This document shows, in pieces, positions 37,572 through 43,187 of a stretch of 43,187 bases of DNA. Location: NCBI GenBank assembly GCA_902536545.1, contig CACAXS010000008.1:1-43187 (forward strand), read 5' to 3'. The position numbers and the translations under genes were made by a program. How positions within the stretch are numbered: position 1 is the stretch's first letter; each line of letters begins with the position of its first letter. Source of the DNA: an uncultured Prochlorococcus sp. (GTDB lineage Bacteria; Cyanobacteriota; Cyanobacteriia; PCC-6307; Cyanobiaceae). A model generated the notes under the pieces. The model saw only the letters and a program-made list of their open reading frames with translations, was not told the DNA's origin and did not search any database.

Positions 37572-38180
37572 TTGAAAGAAAAATTGACTGTTTCAGATAG
37601 CAAGAAGGTATTTCATGAAAAATTCCCTTACGTCATTCCTGGTTTATATAAAAGAATAGTTGATGAAATGCTTGTTGAACTTAATCTTCTAAACCATCAA
37701 AATGAATTTACGCAAGATTACCTCTTTTGTATCGGCCTCACCGAAACATTCAAAGAATTAATGAAGGGATATCAACCTGAAAAAAACTTGGATCTACTTT
37801 TTGAATCTTTATGTAGTTCTACAAATTTTGAAGCAAAGGAAATTAATGAAATATCTCAAAAATCTCAAAAGGAATTTAAGGATAAAACATCTAAAGATAT
37901 TCTGGAATTATTAATAGAAAAAAGTAACTCTAAACTTTATCCCTCAAGGATTTTGAACTTAGGGATATATATCTTAATTTCAAACTCCCATGATCTTAAA
38001 AATAAAGATGAATCAAAGACAAGTAAGATGATTTCTGATATTTTTGAAAAATTAAACTTATCTGCTAATAAAGCAGAAAAAGATATTGGAATTTATACAA
38101 GCAGTATATCAAAAATGGAACAAGCAAAAGAATTAATTGAAGAGCTAAGAATTAAGGATAAGAAAAAAGAACAAAAATAA
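37572..38180 (+). CDS. psb29: Psb29/Thf1 photosystem II biogenesis protein
   Basis: 202 residues from TTG at 37572 (start KEKLTVSDSKKVFHEKFPYV). An open frame reaches 37527, but that would overlap the clpP promoter. YKRIVDEMLVELNLL and FTQDYLFCIGLTETFKELMKGYQP are the Psb29/Thf1 signature. The C-terminus is a Lys/Glu-rich helix, likely coiled. In cyanobacteria and plants Psb29 acts in PSII biogenesis and repair by controlling FtsH levels. It lies one gene away from ftsH here, divergent from clpP, which is functionally notable. Confidence 0.88.
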   Translation: MKEKLTVSDSKKVFHEKFPYVIPGLYKRIVDEMLVELNLLNHQNEFTQDYLFCIGLTETFKELMKGYQPEKNLDLLFESLCSSTNFEAKEINEISQKSQKEFKDKTSKDILELLIEKSNSKLYPSRILNLGIYILISNSHDLKNKDESKTSKMISDIFEKLNLSANKAEKDIGIYTSSISKMEQAKELIEELRIKDKKKEQK

Positions 38181-38183
38181 TAT

Positions 38184-38324
38184 CTATTTTTTTAATCTTT
38201 TTTTATCTTTCCAAGAAACATAGGATATATAAATTACACCAAATGTTATGAATATGAGTAAAACGAACGATGATAATATAAGAAACTTACTTAAATTGAC
38301 TTCATAAGTTAAAAATGAAATCAT
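38184..38324 (-). CDS. 46-residue small membrane protein overlapping petN
   Basis: ORF starting [20 protein letters not shown] with one long hydrophobic span (about residues 14-36) and a basic C-terminus ([10 protein letters not shown]), giving a typical single-span inside-positive layout. Its ATG overlaps the petN stop as ATGA, so it should be translated with petN. Not assigned to a named family. It is convergent with psb29, 3 nt away. It could be an uncharacterised photosynthesis-membrane subunit or assembly factor; that is inference. Confidence 0.55.
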
Positions 38325-38422
38325 ATATCAATGGAACCATCACCATTTCTTCCCCAAACAACCATGGCAATCGAAAAAGTAAAAATTGCAGCCAATGCTG
38401 CCCAACCTATTTGAAAAATCAT
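38321..38422 (-). CDS. petN: Cytochrome b6f complex subunit VIII (PetN)
   Basis: 33 residues starting [20 protein letters not shown] followed by [13 protein letters not shown]. The single span and the terminal [11 protein letters not shown] sequence are diagnostic of PetN, an essential small subunit of the cytochrome b6f complex in the thylakoid membrane. An upstream in-frame ATG at 38440 would add MRDLNL, but the ATG at 38422 matches the family start. It is followed by a 46-residue membrane protein through an ATGA overlap. Confidence 0.9.
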
Positions 38423-38537
38423 TAAATTTAAATCTCTCATATAAATATAACAGAACTTCAAAATTTTTAATCATTTTAAAGCTAAAGTTAATTTCTCAGA
38501 AACAAAATTTTATCAATAGAATAAAAATAAATTTAAA

Positions 38538-38816
38538 TTGGGAAGATTAGTTTTAAATCATAGTACAAATATAGAAGGTCTAATTCCACTACTTCAAAAA
38601 CTTGCACTGGACATTAATATCAAGACGATAACTCCAGCTGCTATTTCAAGATCAAGGGGAAGATCTTCTAAATTGATAATAAGATTGTCAGTGAAAACTA
38701 TAAACGGATATAAAGCAATAGCAAGAAAGGGTAAAACAGCTCAAGAAGTTTTTATTTCAACAGACTTAAGTAAAGATGAATTGAAACAAATTATAGATAT
38801 TTATAATAGAAAGTAA
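38538..38816 (+). CDS. DUF2103 family protein
   Basis: 92 residues starting at a TTG. GRLVLNHSTNIEGLIPLLQKLA and ITPAAISRSRGRSSKLIIRLSVKTINGYKAIARKGKTAQEVFI match the cyanobacterial DUF2103 proteins, described as predicted metal-binding. The His of NHST is kept. The protein is basic (many Lys/Arg), so nucleic-acid binding is another possibility. No ATG start is available in frame before the conserved GRLV, which supports TTG. Confidence 0.8.
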   Translation: MGRLVLNHSTNIEGLIPLLQKLALDINIKTITPAAISRSRGRSSKLIIRLSVKTINGYKAIARKGKTAQEVFISTDLSKDELKQIIDIYNRK

Positions 38817-38856
38817 TTAAATTAAAGAAAATTAGAAAATAGTTAGGAGAGAACAA

Positions 38857-39063
38857 ATGAAATTGGCATTAAATTTTTCTATCTTTTTATTGGCCTTTTT
38901 TTCATTTAGTAATGAATCATTATCACTTACTGACTTCCAAATTAAAAGATTTTGCAAAAAGGAGAAAAGGGTATCTTTATGCATCAAAAAATTACAACAG
39001 AAAAGATCTGATCTCCAAGAAGGAAAGCTAATTGAAATACTTGTAACACCTTATAAAGGGTAA
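38857..39063 (+). CDS. Small exported protein, two cysteines
   Basis: 68 residues. The N-terminus has a signal peptide (LALNFSIFLLAFFSFSNESLS, cleavage near residue 23). The mature part, TDFQIKRFCKKEKRVSLCIKK, is basic and has two Cys nine residues apart, which could form a disulfide in the periplasm or lumen. A strong AGGAGA ribosome site is 9 nt before the ATG, one of the best in the window. No family recognised. Confidence 0.65.
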   Translation: MKLALNFSIFLLAFFSFSNESLSLTDFQIKRFCKKEKRVSLCIKKLQQKRSDLQEGKLIEILVTPYKG

Positions 39064-39076
39064 TTAGAAATTGAAT

Positions 39077-39346
39077 TTAAATTTCAAATTCTGATTCGAA
39101 AAGATTAAAAGCATTTTTGTAGCTTGTGAGAAGTTCTTCAGAATTATCAGAAAATCCTTGTAGTTCGTAATCTTCTTTTAATTCATTATATAAGTAAACC
39201 ACTTTATTAAAAGCGCTCATATATTCTTTTTGTATGTCTTCATCATCGATATCATAGATTTTTGCAAGTACTAATTCGACATTTTTTTTTGATGAATATA
39301 TTTTTTTCTCAAAATCTTTATTTAACTTCCTTCTTTTTTTTGCCAT
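39077..39346 (-). CDS. Hypothetical helical protein, 89 residues
   Basis: Basic N-terminus (MAKKRRKLNKDFEKKIYSSKK), then acidic amphipathic helices (LVLAKIYDIDDEDIQKEYMSAF and ELLTSYKNAFNLFESEFEI). No cysteine, signal peptide or membrane span. Convergent with the small exported protein; the 13 nt between them and the flanks form an imperfect A/T palindrome around 39067-39093. Function unknown. Confidence 0.55.
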   Translation of the reverse strand: MAKKRRKLNKDFEKKIYSSKKNVELVLAKIYDIDDEDIQKEYMSAFNKVVYLYNELKEDYELQGFSDNSEELLTSYKNAFNLFESEFEI

Positions 39347-39474
39347 TTAAAATTTTTAAATACAAATTAACAATACTCAAATTCATAGATAAATTAAATT
39401 AAAACTTATAAAATAAAAATATAGTTTCCAAATCAAAATAAAACCTCTACATTCCAAATAAATCATTAGATGAT

Positions 39475-39912
39475 ATGAGTAAAAAAGAAACAACTAATCC
39501 TAAAGAAGTTAGAAATCAAAACTATGAAGCCAAGAAAATGAATACTTCCGAAAACTTTAAGAAAAAGAAAGATAAGGATCTTCCATGGTGGGTAGAATTA
39601 TTATTTGTTCAAATAGGATTACCAGATAAATTACTAATAAAAATATTAAAAGCCCAAAAAACATCTAAAGAATTTATTAAAAATGAAAACAAATCAATAA
39701 TAATATTTTTGTTTGTAATTACTACATTGGCATATTTTTATCCAGTTATTAAACATGCAAAAAATAAATTAGATTGCGAAGCGATGGCAAGAAATTATAT
39801 TATTAAAAATAAAAATATAATCGGAATCAATAATAGGGAAATAAAAATGATATCTACAAATTTTTGTTATGGTGGCGAGGAAATCTATGAAATAGAAAAT
39901 TTAAAAAATTAA
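39475..39912 (+). CDS. Hypothetical membrane protein, 145 residues
   Basis: A charged N-terminus, a possible amphipathic segment (LPWWVELLFVQIGLPDKLL, about residues 36-54) and a clear membrane span at about 74-92. The C-terminal domain is likely outside and has two Cys (LDCEAMARNYI and STNFCYGGEEIY). The composition is AT-driven, Lys/Asn/Ile rich. Not recognised. Part of the small-gene run. Confidence 0.55.
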   Translation: MSKKETTNPKEVRNQNYEAKKMNTSENFKKKKDKDLPWWVELLFVQIGLPDKLLIKILKAQKTSKEFIKNENKSIIIFLFVITTLAYFYPVIKHAKNKLDCEAMARNYIIKNKNIIGINNREIKMISTNFCYGGEEIYEIENLKN

Positions 39913-39992
39913 ATTTTCATTATTCTCTACAAATAAGCATCTCAATATTATGATATTAACTTTAAATTTAATAAAATTTAAATTTTATTCCT

Positions 39993-40169
39993 ATGACTAA
40001 TATAAAACAAAAGAAAGAAAACGTAAAAATGCATTTAAAAGATTTGAGGCAAAACTTAAAGAAAATGCATTTAGAAGTTACGGAAGAATTAATATTACCG
40101 AACCCAAGCGATGTAAAAGACTTGATGAAAAAAATGGATAAACTATTAAAATTAATAGAATCAAAATAA
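39993..40169 (+). CDS. 58-residue helical microprotein
   Basis: ORF beginning MTNIKQKKENVKMHLKDLRQ and ending MDKLLKLIESK, nearly all predicted helix with Leu/Met at heptad positions and a short LPNPSDV turn in the middle. That pattern gives two helices and suggests a helical hairpin. No signal peptide or membrane span. Arrangement resembles the other small helical proteins in this region; function unknown. Confidence 0.5.
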   Translation: MTNIKQKKENVKMHLKDLRQNLKKMHLEVTEELILPNPSDVKDLMKKMDKLLKLIESK

Positions 40170-40210
40170 ACTATAATTTAAATAATTTAGAATCATCAAA
40201 AGCTAAAAAA

Positions 40211-40561
40211 ATGAAGATAATAAAACAATTTCCATTGATAATTCTAGTTACAATTTTCTTAATTTCTTGTAAGACATCAACTAATAAAGAGTATCCCATA
40301 AATAATTTCGAAAAAAATATTGAGGAGAATCCTAATTCAGAAAAGAAAAGAATGGAAATAAAGTTTTCTTGTGGAGAGGATGGAATTTCAGAATACTTAG
40401 ATAATGGATGGAGTATTATAAGAGAAGATTCCCAAGAAAAAATTTGCACATGGAAATCTGTTCCTGCTACAAAAGATTGTAATATGGAAAAAGATAAAGG
40501 ATGTAAAATAACACAGCCAGATAAAATAGGTGAAGAGAAAATTTATTTATTGGAAAAATAA
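40211..40561 (+). CDS. Small cysteine-containing lipoprotein
   Basis: 116 residues. Signal sequence with lipobox LISC at 17-20, so it is probably lipid-anchored. The mature domain has Cys in FSCGEDGISEYL, EKICTWKS, TKDCNMEK and KGCKIT, an even number consistent with two disulfides. WSIIREDSQEKICTWKSVPA resembles small periplasmic domains of the SH3 type, but I cannot assign a family. Its stop is 9 nt before the next short ORF. Confidence 0.6.
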   Translation: MKIIKQFPLIILVTIFLISCKTSTNKEYPINNFEKNIEENPNSEKKRMEIKFSCGEDGISEYLDNGWSIIREDSQEKICTWKSVPATKDCNMEKDKGCKITQPDKIGEEKIYLLEK

Positions 40562-40570
40562 ATTTAATAT

Positions 40571-40699
40571 ATGACTCCAAAATCAGAACACTTAGTTGAT
40601 TTAATTTTTAAGAAATTAAAAACCTATAAAAATAAAAAAATATTTTTAGAAAAAGAAAGTTTTAATAAATTTATTCTTTCTCTTTTCAAAGAAAACTGA
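40571..40699 (+). CDS. 42-residue microprotein
   Basis: ORF with start MTPKSEHLVDLIFKKLKTYK and end KFILSLFKEN, predicted two amphipathic basic helices. It follows the lipoprotein by 9 nt on the same strand, so it may be co-translated. Short and AT-rich, so this could be a chance frame. Confidence 0.35.
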   Translation: MTPKSEHLVDLIFKKLKTYKNKKIFLEKESFNKFILSLFKEN

Positions 40700-40758
40700 A
40701 ACAGGGAATTATTTAACATAACTGCTATATTTAAATAAATTCTATAATTAACAGAATT

Positions 40759-40854
40759 ATGGTTAATTTTTCTTCATTAACTGTTATCTTGGCAATTATA
40801 TTTATTGCAAGTCTTTATTTTTTATTTAGGGTTACCTCTAGTACAAAGAACTAA
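40759..40854 (+). CDS. 31-residue single-span membrane microprotein
   Basis: ORF MVNFSSLTVILAIIFIASLY followed by FLFRVTSSTKN. Nearly the whole chain is one membrane helix with a short basic tail, the layout of small photosystem or cytochrome b6f subunits, but I cannot match it to PsbX, PsbY, PsaM, PetL or PetM. A TATAAT box at 40743-40748 lies just before, which would make the message almost leaderless. Convergent with the 60-residue gene. Confidence 0.45.
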   Translation: MVNFSSLTVILAIIFIASLYFLFRVTSSTKN

Positions 40855-40875
40855 AAAATATTTTTAAATTCATTC

Positions 40876-41058
40876 TTAGATGATCGGATCATCTCTTAGT
40901 AGTAAAACCGTATGCTTACTTAAACCATCATTAATCCATTCCTTATATTCTTCTAGGACACACTTTTTATCAGAATTATCTAGTAAGTTAATTCTTTGCT
41001 TTGCATTGTCTAAGGCCAACTTAATACATAATTTATAATCATTAGAGTTTTCTTGCAT
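40876..41058 (-). CDS. Hypothetical protein, 60 residues
   Basis: Short acidic/helical protein, MQENSNDYKLCIKLALDNAK start and two Cys (KLCIK, KKCVLEEYKEW). The last codons (LLRDDPII) lie on a 7 bp hairpin AGATGAT-CGG-ATCATCT (40878-40894) that also overlaps the stop. No family recognised. Confidence 0.5.
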   Translation of the reverse strand: MQENSNDYKLCIKLALDNAKQRINLLDNSDKKCVLEEYKEWINDGLSKHTVLLLRDDPII

Positions 41059-41199
41059 AAGTTTTTATTTAAATCTTAGTGAAAATAATTTCTTATTCTG
41101 TATAGAAAATTACAATAATAAGCGTTGAATTAATAAGAGTATCAAGCAATACGGAAGAATTTTTAATATATTTGAGATAATGATTTTTTTTTAAATCCT

Positions 41200-41394
41200 A
41201 TGTCATACGAAGCAGGCAGTAAAGAATGTAGACATTTAATTGAAGCCAAAGAAAGTCTTCTATCAACATTAGATGCTTTGAGTAATATAAATTCGACCGA
41301 TCTAATACAAATTCAAATTAAAGAAATTTACAATATCTTGGAACAGATGCACGATAAAAGAAAAAAAATAGAATCAGCTACAAATTATCTTTAA
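41200..41394 (+). CDS. Hypothetical helical protein, 64 residues
   Basis: Starts MSYEAGSKECRHLIEAKESL; all helix with a leucine-rich amphipathic pattern (LLSTLDALSNINSTDLIQIQIKEIYNILEQM), suggesting a helical hairpin dimer. One Cys-Arg-His triplet near residue 10. The following strand carries a CCAA...TTGG hairpin and T-run that could end the transcript. Function unknown. Confidence 0.5.
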   Translation: MSYEAGSKECRHLIEAKESLLSTLDALSNINSTDLIQIQIKEIYNILEQMHDKRKKIESATNYL

Positions 41395-41408
41395 AATATT
41401 AAAATTAA

Positions 41409-41434
41409 CCAAAATTTTTCAAAATTGGCTTTTT
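41409..41434 (+). terminator. Weak intrinsic terminator-like hairpin
   Basis: CCAA...TTGG arms (41409-41428) with an A/T-rich centre, followed directly by CTTTTT. It lies 15 nt after the 64-residue gene on the plus strand and overlaps the end of the converging 65-residue gene. The stem is imperfect, so confidence is low. Confidence 0.35.
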
Positions 41435-41616
41435 ATCTTGGTTACTCTTTTTTCTGATAATAAATCCAATAAAGCATCAAGCTGTGCGAGTACTTCCTTA
41501 GCTTCATTAAGATCTGGCAATAAATCTTCTTTGATAAGCATTTGATGCATCTCTCTAAGCTCTAACCTTATATATCTAAGGTGAGAACTGACTTCCTCTC
41601 TCTTAGTTGCACTCAT
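41419..41616 (-). CDS. Hypothetical helical protein, 65 residues
   Basis: Starts MSATKREEVSSHLRYIRLEL and continues REMHQMLIKEDLLPDLNEAKEVL; a helical hairpin with an LPDL turn, much like the pattern EELILPNP in the 58-residue protein at 39993. This may reflect a shared small fold. It has a good AAGGA ribosome site and a TATAAT box at 41637-41642 on this strand, so it is very likely expressed. Confidence 0.6.
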   Translation of the reverse strand: MSATKREEVSSHLRYIRLELREMHQMLIKEDLLPDLNEAKEVLAQLDALLDLLSEKRVTKIKSQF

Positions 41617-41636
41617 ATTTCCTTTTTAATCTTTAC

Positions 41637-41642
41637 ATTATA
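41637..41642 (-). promoter_or_regulatory. -10 box (TATAAT) of the 65-residue gene
   Basis: Consensus TATAAT on the minus strand, 20 nt before the ATG at 41616. Transcription should start near 41630, leaving a short leader with AAGGA. No clear -35. Confidence 0.5.
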
Positions 41643-41752
41643 CAATATGATCTTTTCTGAGACCCATATTACTTTTGTTGAATTGAAAAATTATTTCAGA
41701 CTTAACAACATATCAAAATCTCTTAAGGTTGGTCTGTAGTAATATATCCATC

Positions 41753-41926
41753 ATGAAAAAGAAAAAATCAAAAAAAAATAAATTACATTCAAATTTAAGA
41801 GATCAGAAATTAGGTCAAACAAAAAATTCTGCGAAATTAGTACTTTTTGTATTTGGAATAGGCCCAATAATTGGGATAATTATTTTTTTATACAGTAAGG
41901 GATTTTTTAATTCACCAACTATTTAA
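41753..41926 (+). CDS. 57-residue basic membrane microprotein
   Basis: Start chosen at the ATG (41753); an upstream TTG frame begins at 41729. MKKKKSKKNKLHSNLRDQKL is a strongly basic N-terminus, followed by one membrane span (LVLFVFGIGPIIGIIIFLYS, about 30-49) and the tail KGFFNSPTI. By charge the basic end should stay inside. No family recognised. Confidence 0.5.
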   Translation: MKKKKSKKNKLHSNLRDQKLGQTKNSAKLVLFVFGIGPIIGIIIFLYSKGFFNSPTI

Positions 41927-41983
41927 ATCTTCAATAATTAAGATTAATTCTAAATAATTAACTTAAATAAAATTTAAAAATAA

Positions 41984-42187
41984 TTATTGAAATTTTTTTA
42001 ATGAAAATATCCTAAATTCAGCAACTTTTCTAGCATTTTTTGGATTAGATATTAAAAAAGGATGTTCTGATAAAAGTTCAAATACCTTATCTATCTTTAG
42101 TCGTATATCATCACAATCAATATTTTTCCATTCCTCATCAAATGAAATTGCAAAGCTATCAGCATTATCATATAGTTTATTTTTCAT
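41984..42187 (-). CDS. Hypothetical protein, 67 residues
   Basis: MKNKLYDNADSFAISFDEEW then DCDDIRLKIDKVFELLSEHPFLISNPKNARKVAEFRIFS: acidic first half and a basic helix at the C-terminus. No signal, membrane span or known motif. Downstream of it on the plus strand is a 227 nt spacer with a 7 bp TTTCAGA/TCTGAAA hairpin (42213-42238). Confidence 0.5.
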   Translation of the reverse strand: MKNKLYDNADSFAISFDEEWKNIDCDDIRLKIDKVFELLSEHPFLISNPKNARKVAEFRIFSLKKFQ

Positions 42188-42375
42188 AATATTAGGAATT
42201 AAATTAAGAAAATTTCAGAAATCCGACCCAATCTGAAAGAGTAATTAGAAAAAGCATATAAAACTATACTCGTGTCAATCTTAGTAATACCTCTTTTTGA
42301 ATGTTCCTTAAAATTATACTTTAATATTATTATTTAAATTTAAACGAAGTTGAATTCATATAAATCTGATACCAT

Positions 42376-42406
42376 TTGACAGAAGTGTTACAATATTGAC
42401 ATATGT
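42376..42406 (+). promoter_or_regulatory. Tandem 11-nt repeats at the promoter of the ribbon-helix-helix gene
   Basis: TTGACAGAAGT (42376-42386) and TTGACATATGT (42396-42406) match at 9 of 11 positions and are exactly 20 nt apart, two helical turns. A TACAAT box (42389-42394) lies between them, so binding would block RNA polymerase. Ribbon-helix-helix proteins typically bind tandem repeats; the next gene encodes one. The first TTGACA could alternatively be read as a -35. Confidence 0.45.
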
Positions 42407-42414
42407 AAAGACTC

Positions 42415-42783
42415 ATGGAAAATAAAGTTAAAAGGATAGGATATCTCCCTAGAAAAAGGGTACTTGAAATTATTGATGAAATATCCAAAAGCGAATCAAT
42501 AAGCAGATCTAAAGTAGTTGGAATATTAGTTGAGGAAGCATTAGATGCCAGAGGAATTGCGAATTTTGGATATAGTAATATCAGTAAGTCAAATACTTAC
42601 AAGTCGGATGATTTAAAAAATCTCCAAAATGAGAATGCCCACTTAAAAGATGCTGAAGATGAATTTGTTGATGATAGTGGTTACACAGTTTCATCTCACA
42701 AAACTTTAGACCGCTCAATATCTTCTGCAGATATTGAATTAGCAAATAAAATTAATATTCTTAAAGAATCAGGATTAATATGA
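42415..42783 (+). CDS. Ribbon-helix-helix-like DNA-binding protein
   Basis: 122 residues. Residues 4-48 (KVKRIGYLPRKRVLEIIDEISKSESISRSKVVGILVEEAL) have the pattern of the CopG/Arc ribbon-helix-helix fold: a short strand, then two helices with SxSRSKVV at the turn. The C-terminal part is polar and acidic (NLQNENAHLKDAEDEFVDD). Likely a small transcription regulator, perhaps self-controlled through the tandem repeats just upstream. No toxin partner follows. Assignment is by fold pattern only. Confidence 0.6.
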   Translation: MENKVKRIGYLPRKRVLEIIDEISKSESISRSKVVGILVEEALDARGIANFGYSNISKSNTYKSDDLKNLQNENAHLKDAEDEFVDDSGYTVSSHKTLDRSISSADIELANKINILKESGLI

Positions 42784-42914
42784 ATTTTATTGAGTAATTA
42801 TTTAATTTTTTAATGCATAACATTGGATCATTGTTTATTCTTAGTCAAGAGTAATATTCTTTTTACATAATTCGAATATTAAATCCTTTCTAATATTAAT
42901 TTTGTAATTTTAAA

Positions 42915-43187
42915 ATGAAAGATATTAAATGTCCTTCATGTGGCAAAACTTTCCGAATTGATCCCAGCAGCTTTGAAGAAATACTTCTTCAGATAAAAGA
43001 CGAAGAATTCAACAAACAAATAAAAGAAAGACTTATTTTGGCTGAAGAAGATAATAAAAAAGCCTTAGAAATTTTAAAACATGAGTTAAAAATTCAACTA
43101 ATAGAGCAAAATCGCATTAAAGAGTCTGAGATCCAAACTCTTGAATCAAAATTAAAAATAGCTGAAGAAAAGAAAGCAAATTCCCTT
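42915..43187 (+). CDS. DUF2130 protein, N-terminal fragment
   Basis: First 91 codons of a gene running off the right edge. It begins MKDIKCPSCGKTFRIDPSSF, a zinc-ribbon-like CPSCG start, then a long charged coiled coil (QIKDEEFNKQIKERLILAEE onward). That order matches DUF2130 proteins, which continue into a restriction-endonuclease-like nuclease domain. Only the N-terminus is seen, so nuclease function cannot be judged. It lies 131 nt after the ribbon-helix-helix gene. Confidence 0.7.
   Translation, partial: MKDIKCPSCGKTFRIDPSSFEEILLQIKDEEFNKQIKERLILAEEDNKKALEILKHELKIQLIEQNRIKESEIQTLESKLKIAEEKKANSL

Noticed and set aside
41697-41736. CAGAC...GTCTG hairpin suspected to be a small RNA
   Set aside because: Short 5 bp stem, no T-run, and it lies in the promoter region of two small genes; not enough to call an RNA.
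42213-42238. TTTCAGA/TCTGAAA hairpin in the 227 nt spacer
   Set aside because: 7 bp stem with a 12 nt loop and no T-run; expected by chance in this base composition.

Overview
This 43 kb window is a chromosomal segment of a high-light-adapted Prochlorococcus (marine picocyanobacterium). The evidence is very AT-rich DNA, tightly packed genes with many 1-20 nt overlaps, frequent TTG/GTG starts, and a cyanobacterial gene set: chlP, hemA, pcyA, petN, psb29, ccsA, class II FBPase/SBPase, a DevBCA-type exporter, CIA30, SipA/DUF3148, DUF2103 and ferredoxin-sulfite reductase. I saw no tRNA, rRNA, CRISPR array, insertion sequence or prophage. The species call is from recognised proteins and gene context, not from a database search.

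Layout. 1-3.3 kb: a truncated CobW-type GTPase and a lumenal pentapeptide protein (minus strand), a degenerate uracil phosphoribosyltransferase, a small membrane protein, and ilvD (plus strand). 3.4-10.3 kb: a long minus-strand carbon block: glpX, hemA, glgC, gnd, pgl, a CIA30 protein and a conserved hypothetical. It covers the Calvin cycle, glycogen synthesis, the oxidative pentose phosphate pathway and the first tetrapyrrole step. rpe diverges from glpX. 11.3-16.2 kb: typA, DUF309, lptB, ccsA and a VanY-type peptidase. 16.3-26.6 kb: chlP, glyS, sir, a VanX-type dipeptidase, recG, a lineage-specific hypothetical, and tsf. 26.6-32.2 kb: rpsB, a glycosyltransferase, a 49-residue basic protein, and a pcyA-devB-devC-devA operon joined by TAATG overlaps. 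32.2-38.4 kb: an M16 peptidase pair, sipA, ftsH, clpP, psb29 and petN. 38.5-42.9 kb: a run of about 14 very small hypothetical genes on both strands, then a ribbon-helix-helix protein and the start of a DUF2130 gene at the right edge.

Most of the window is core metabolism and photosynthesis-related housekeeping. Its most unusual signal is non-coding: two GC-rich complementary pairs of 8 and 9 bp, interleaved as in an H-type pseudoknot, directly upstream of rpsB. This looks like a candidate ribosomal-protein leader regulator. Other notable sites are perfect palindromes between the divergent pairs glpX/rpe and clpP/psb29, tandem 11-nt repeats in front of the ribbon-helix-helix gene, and the cluster of microproteins at 38.5-42.9 kb. 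No gap over about 300 bases lacks a gene once petN and the other short ORFs described here are included.
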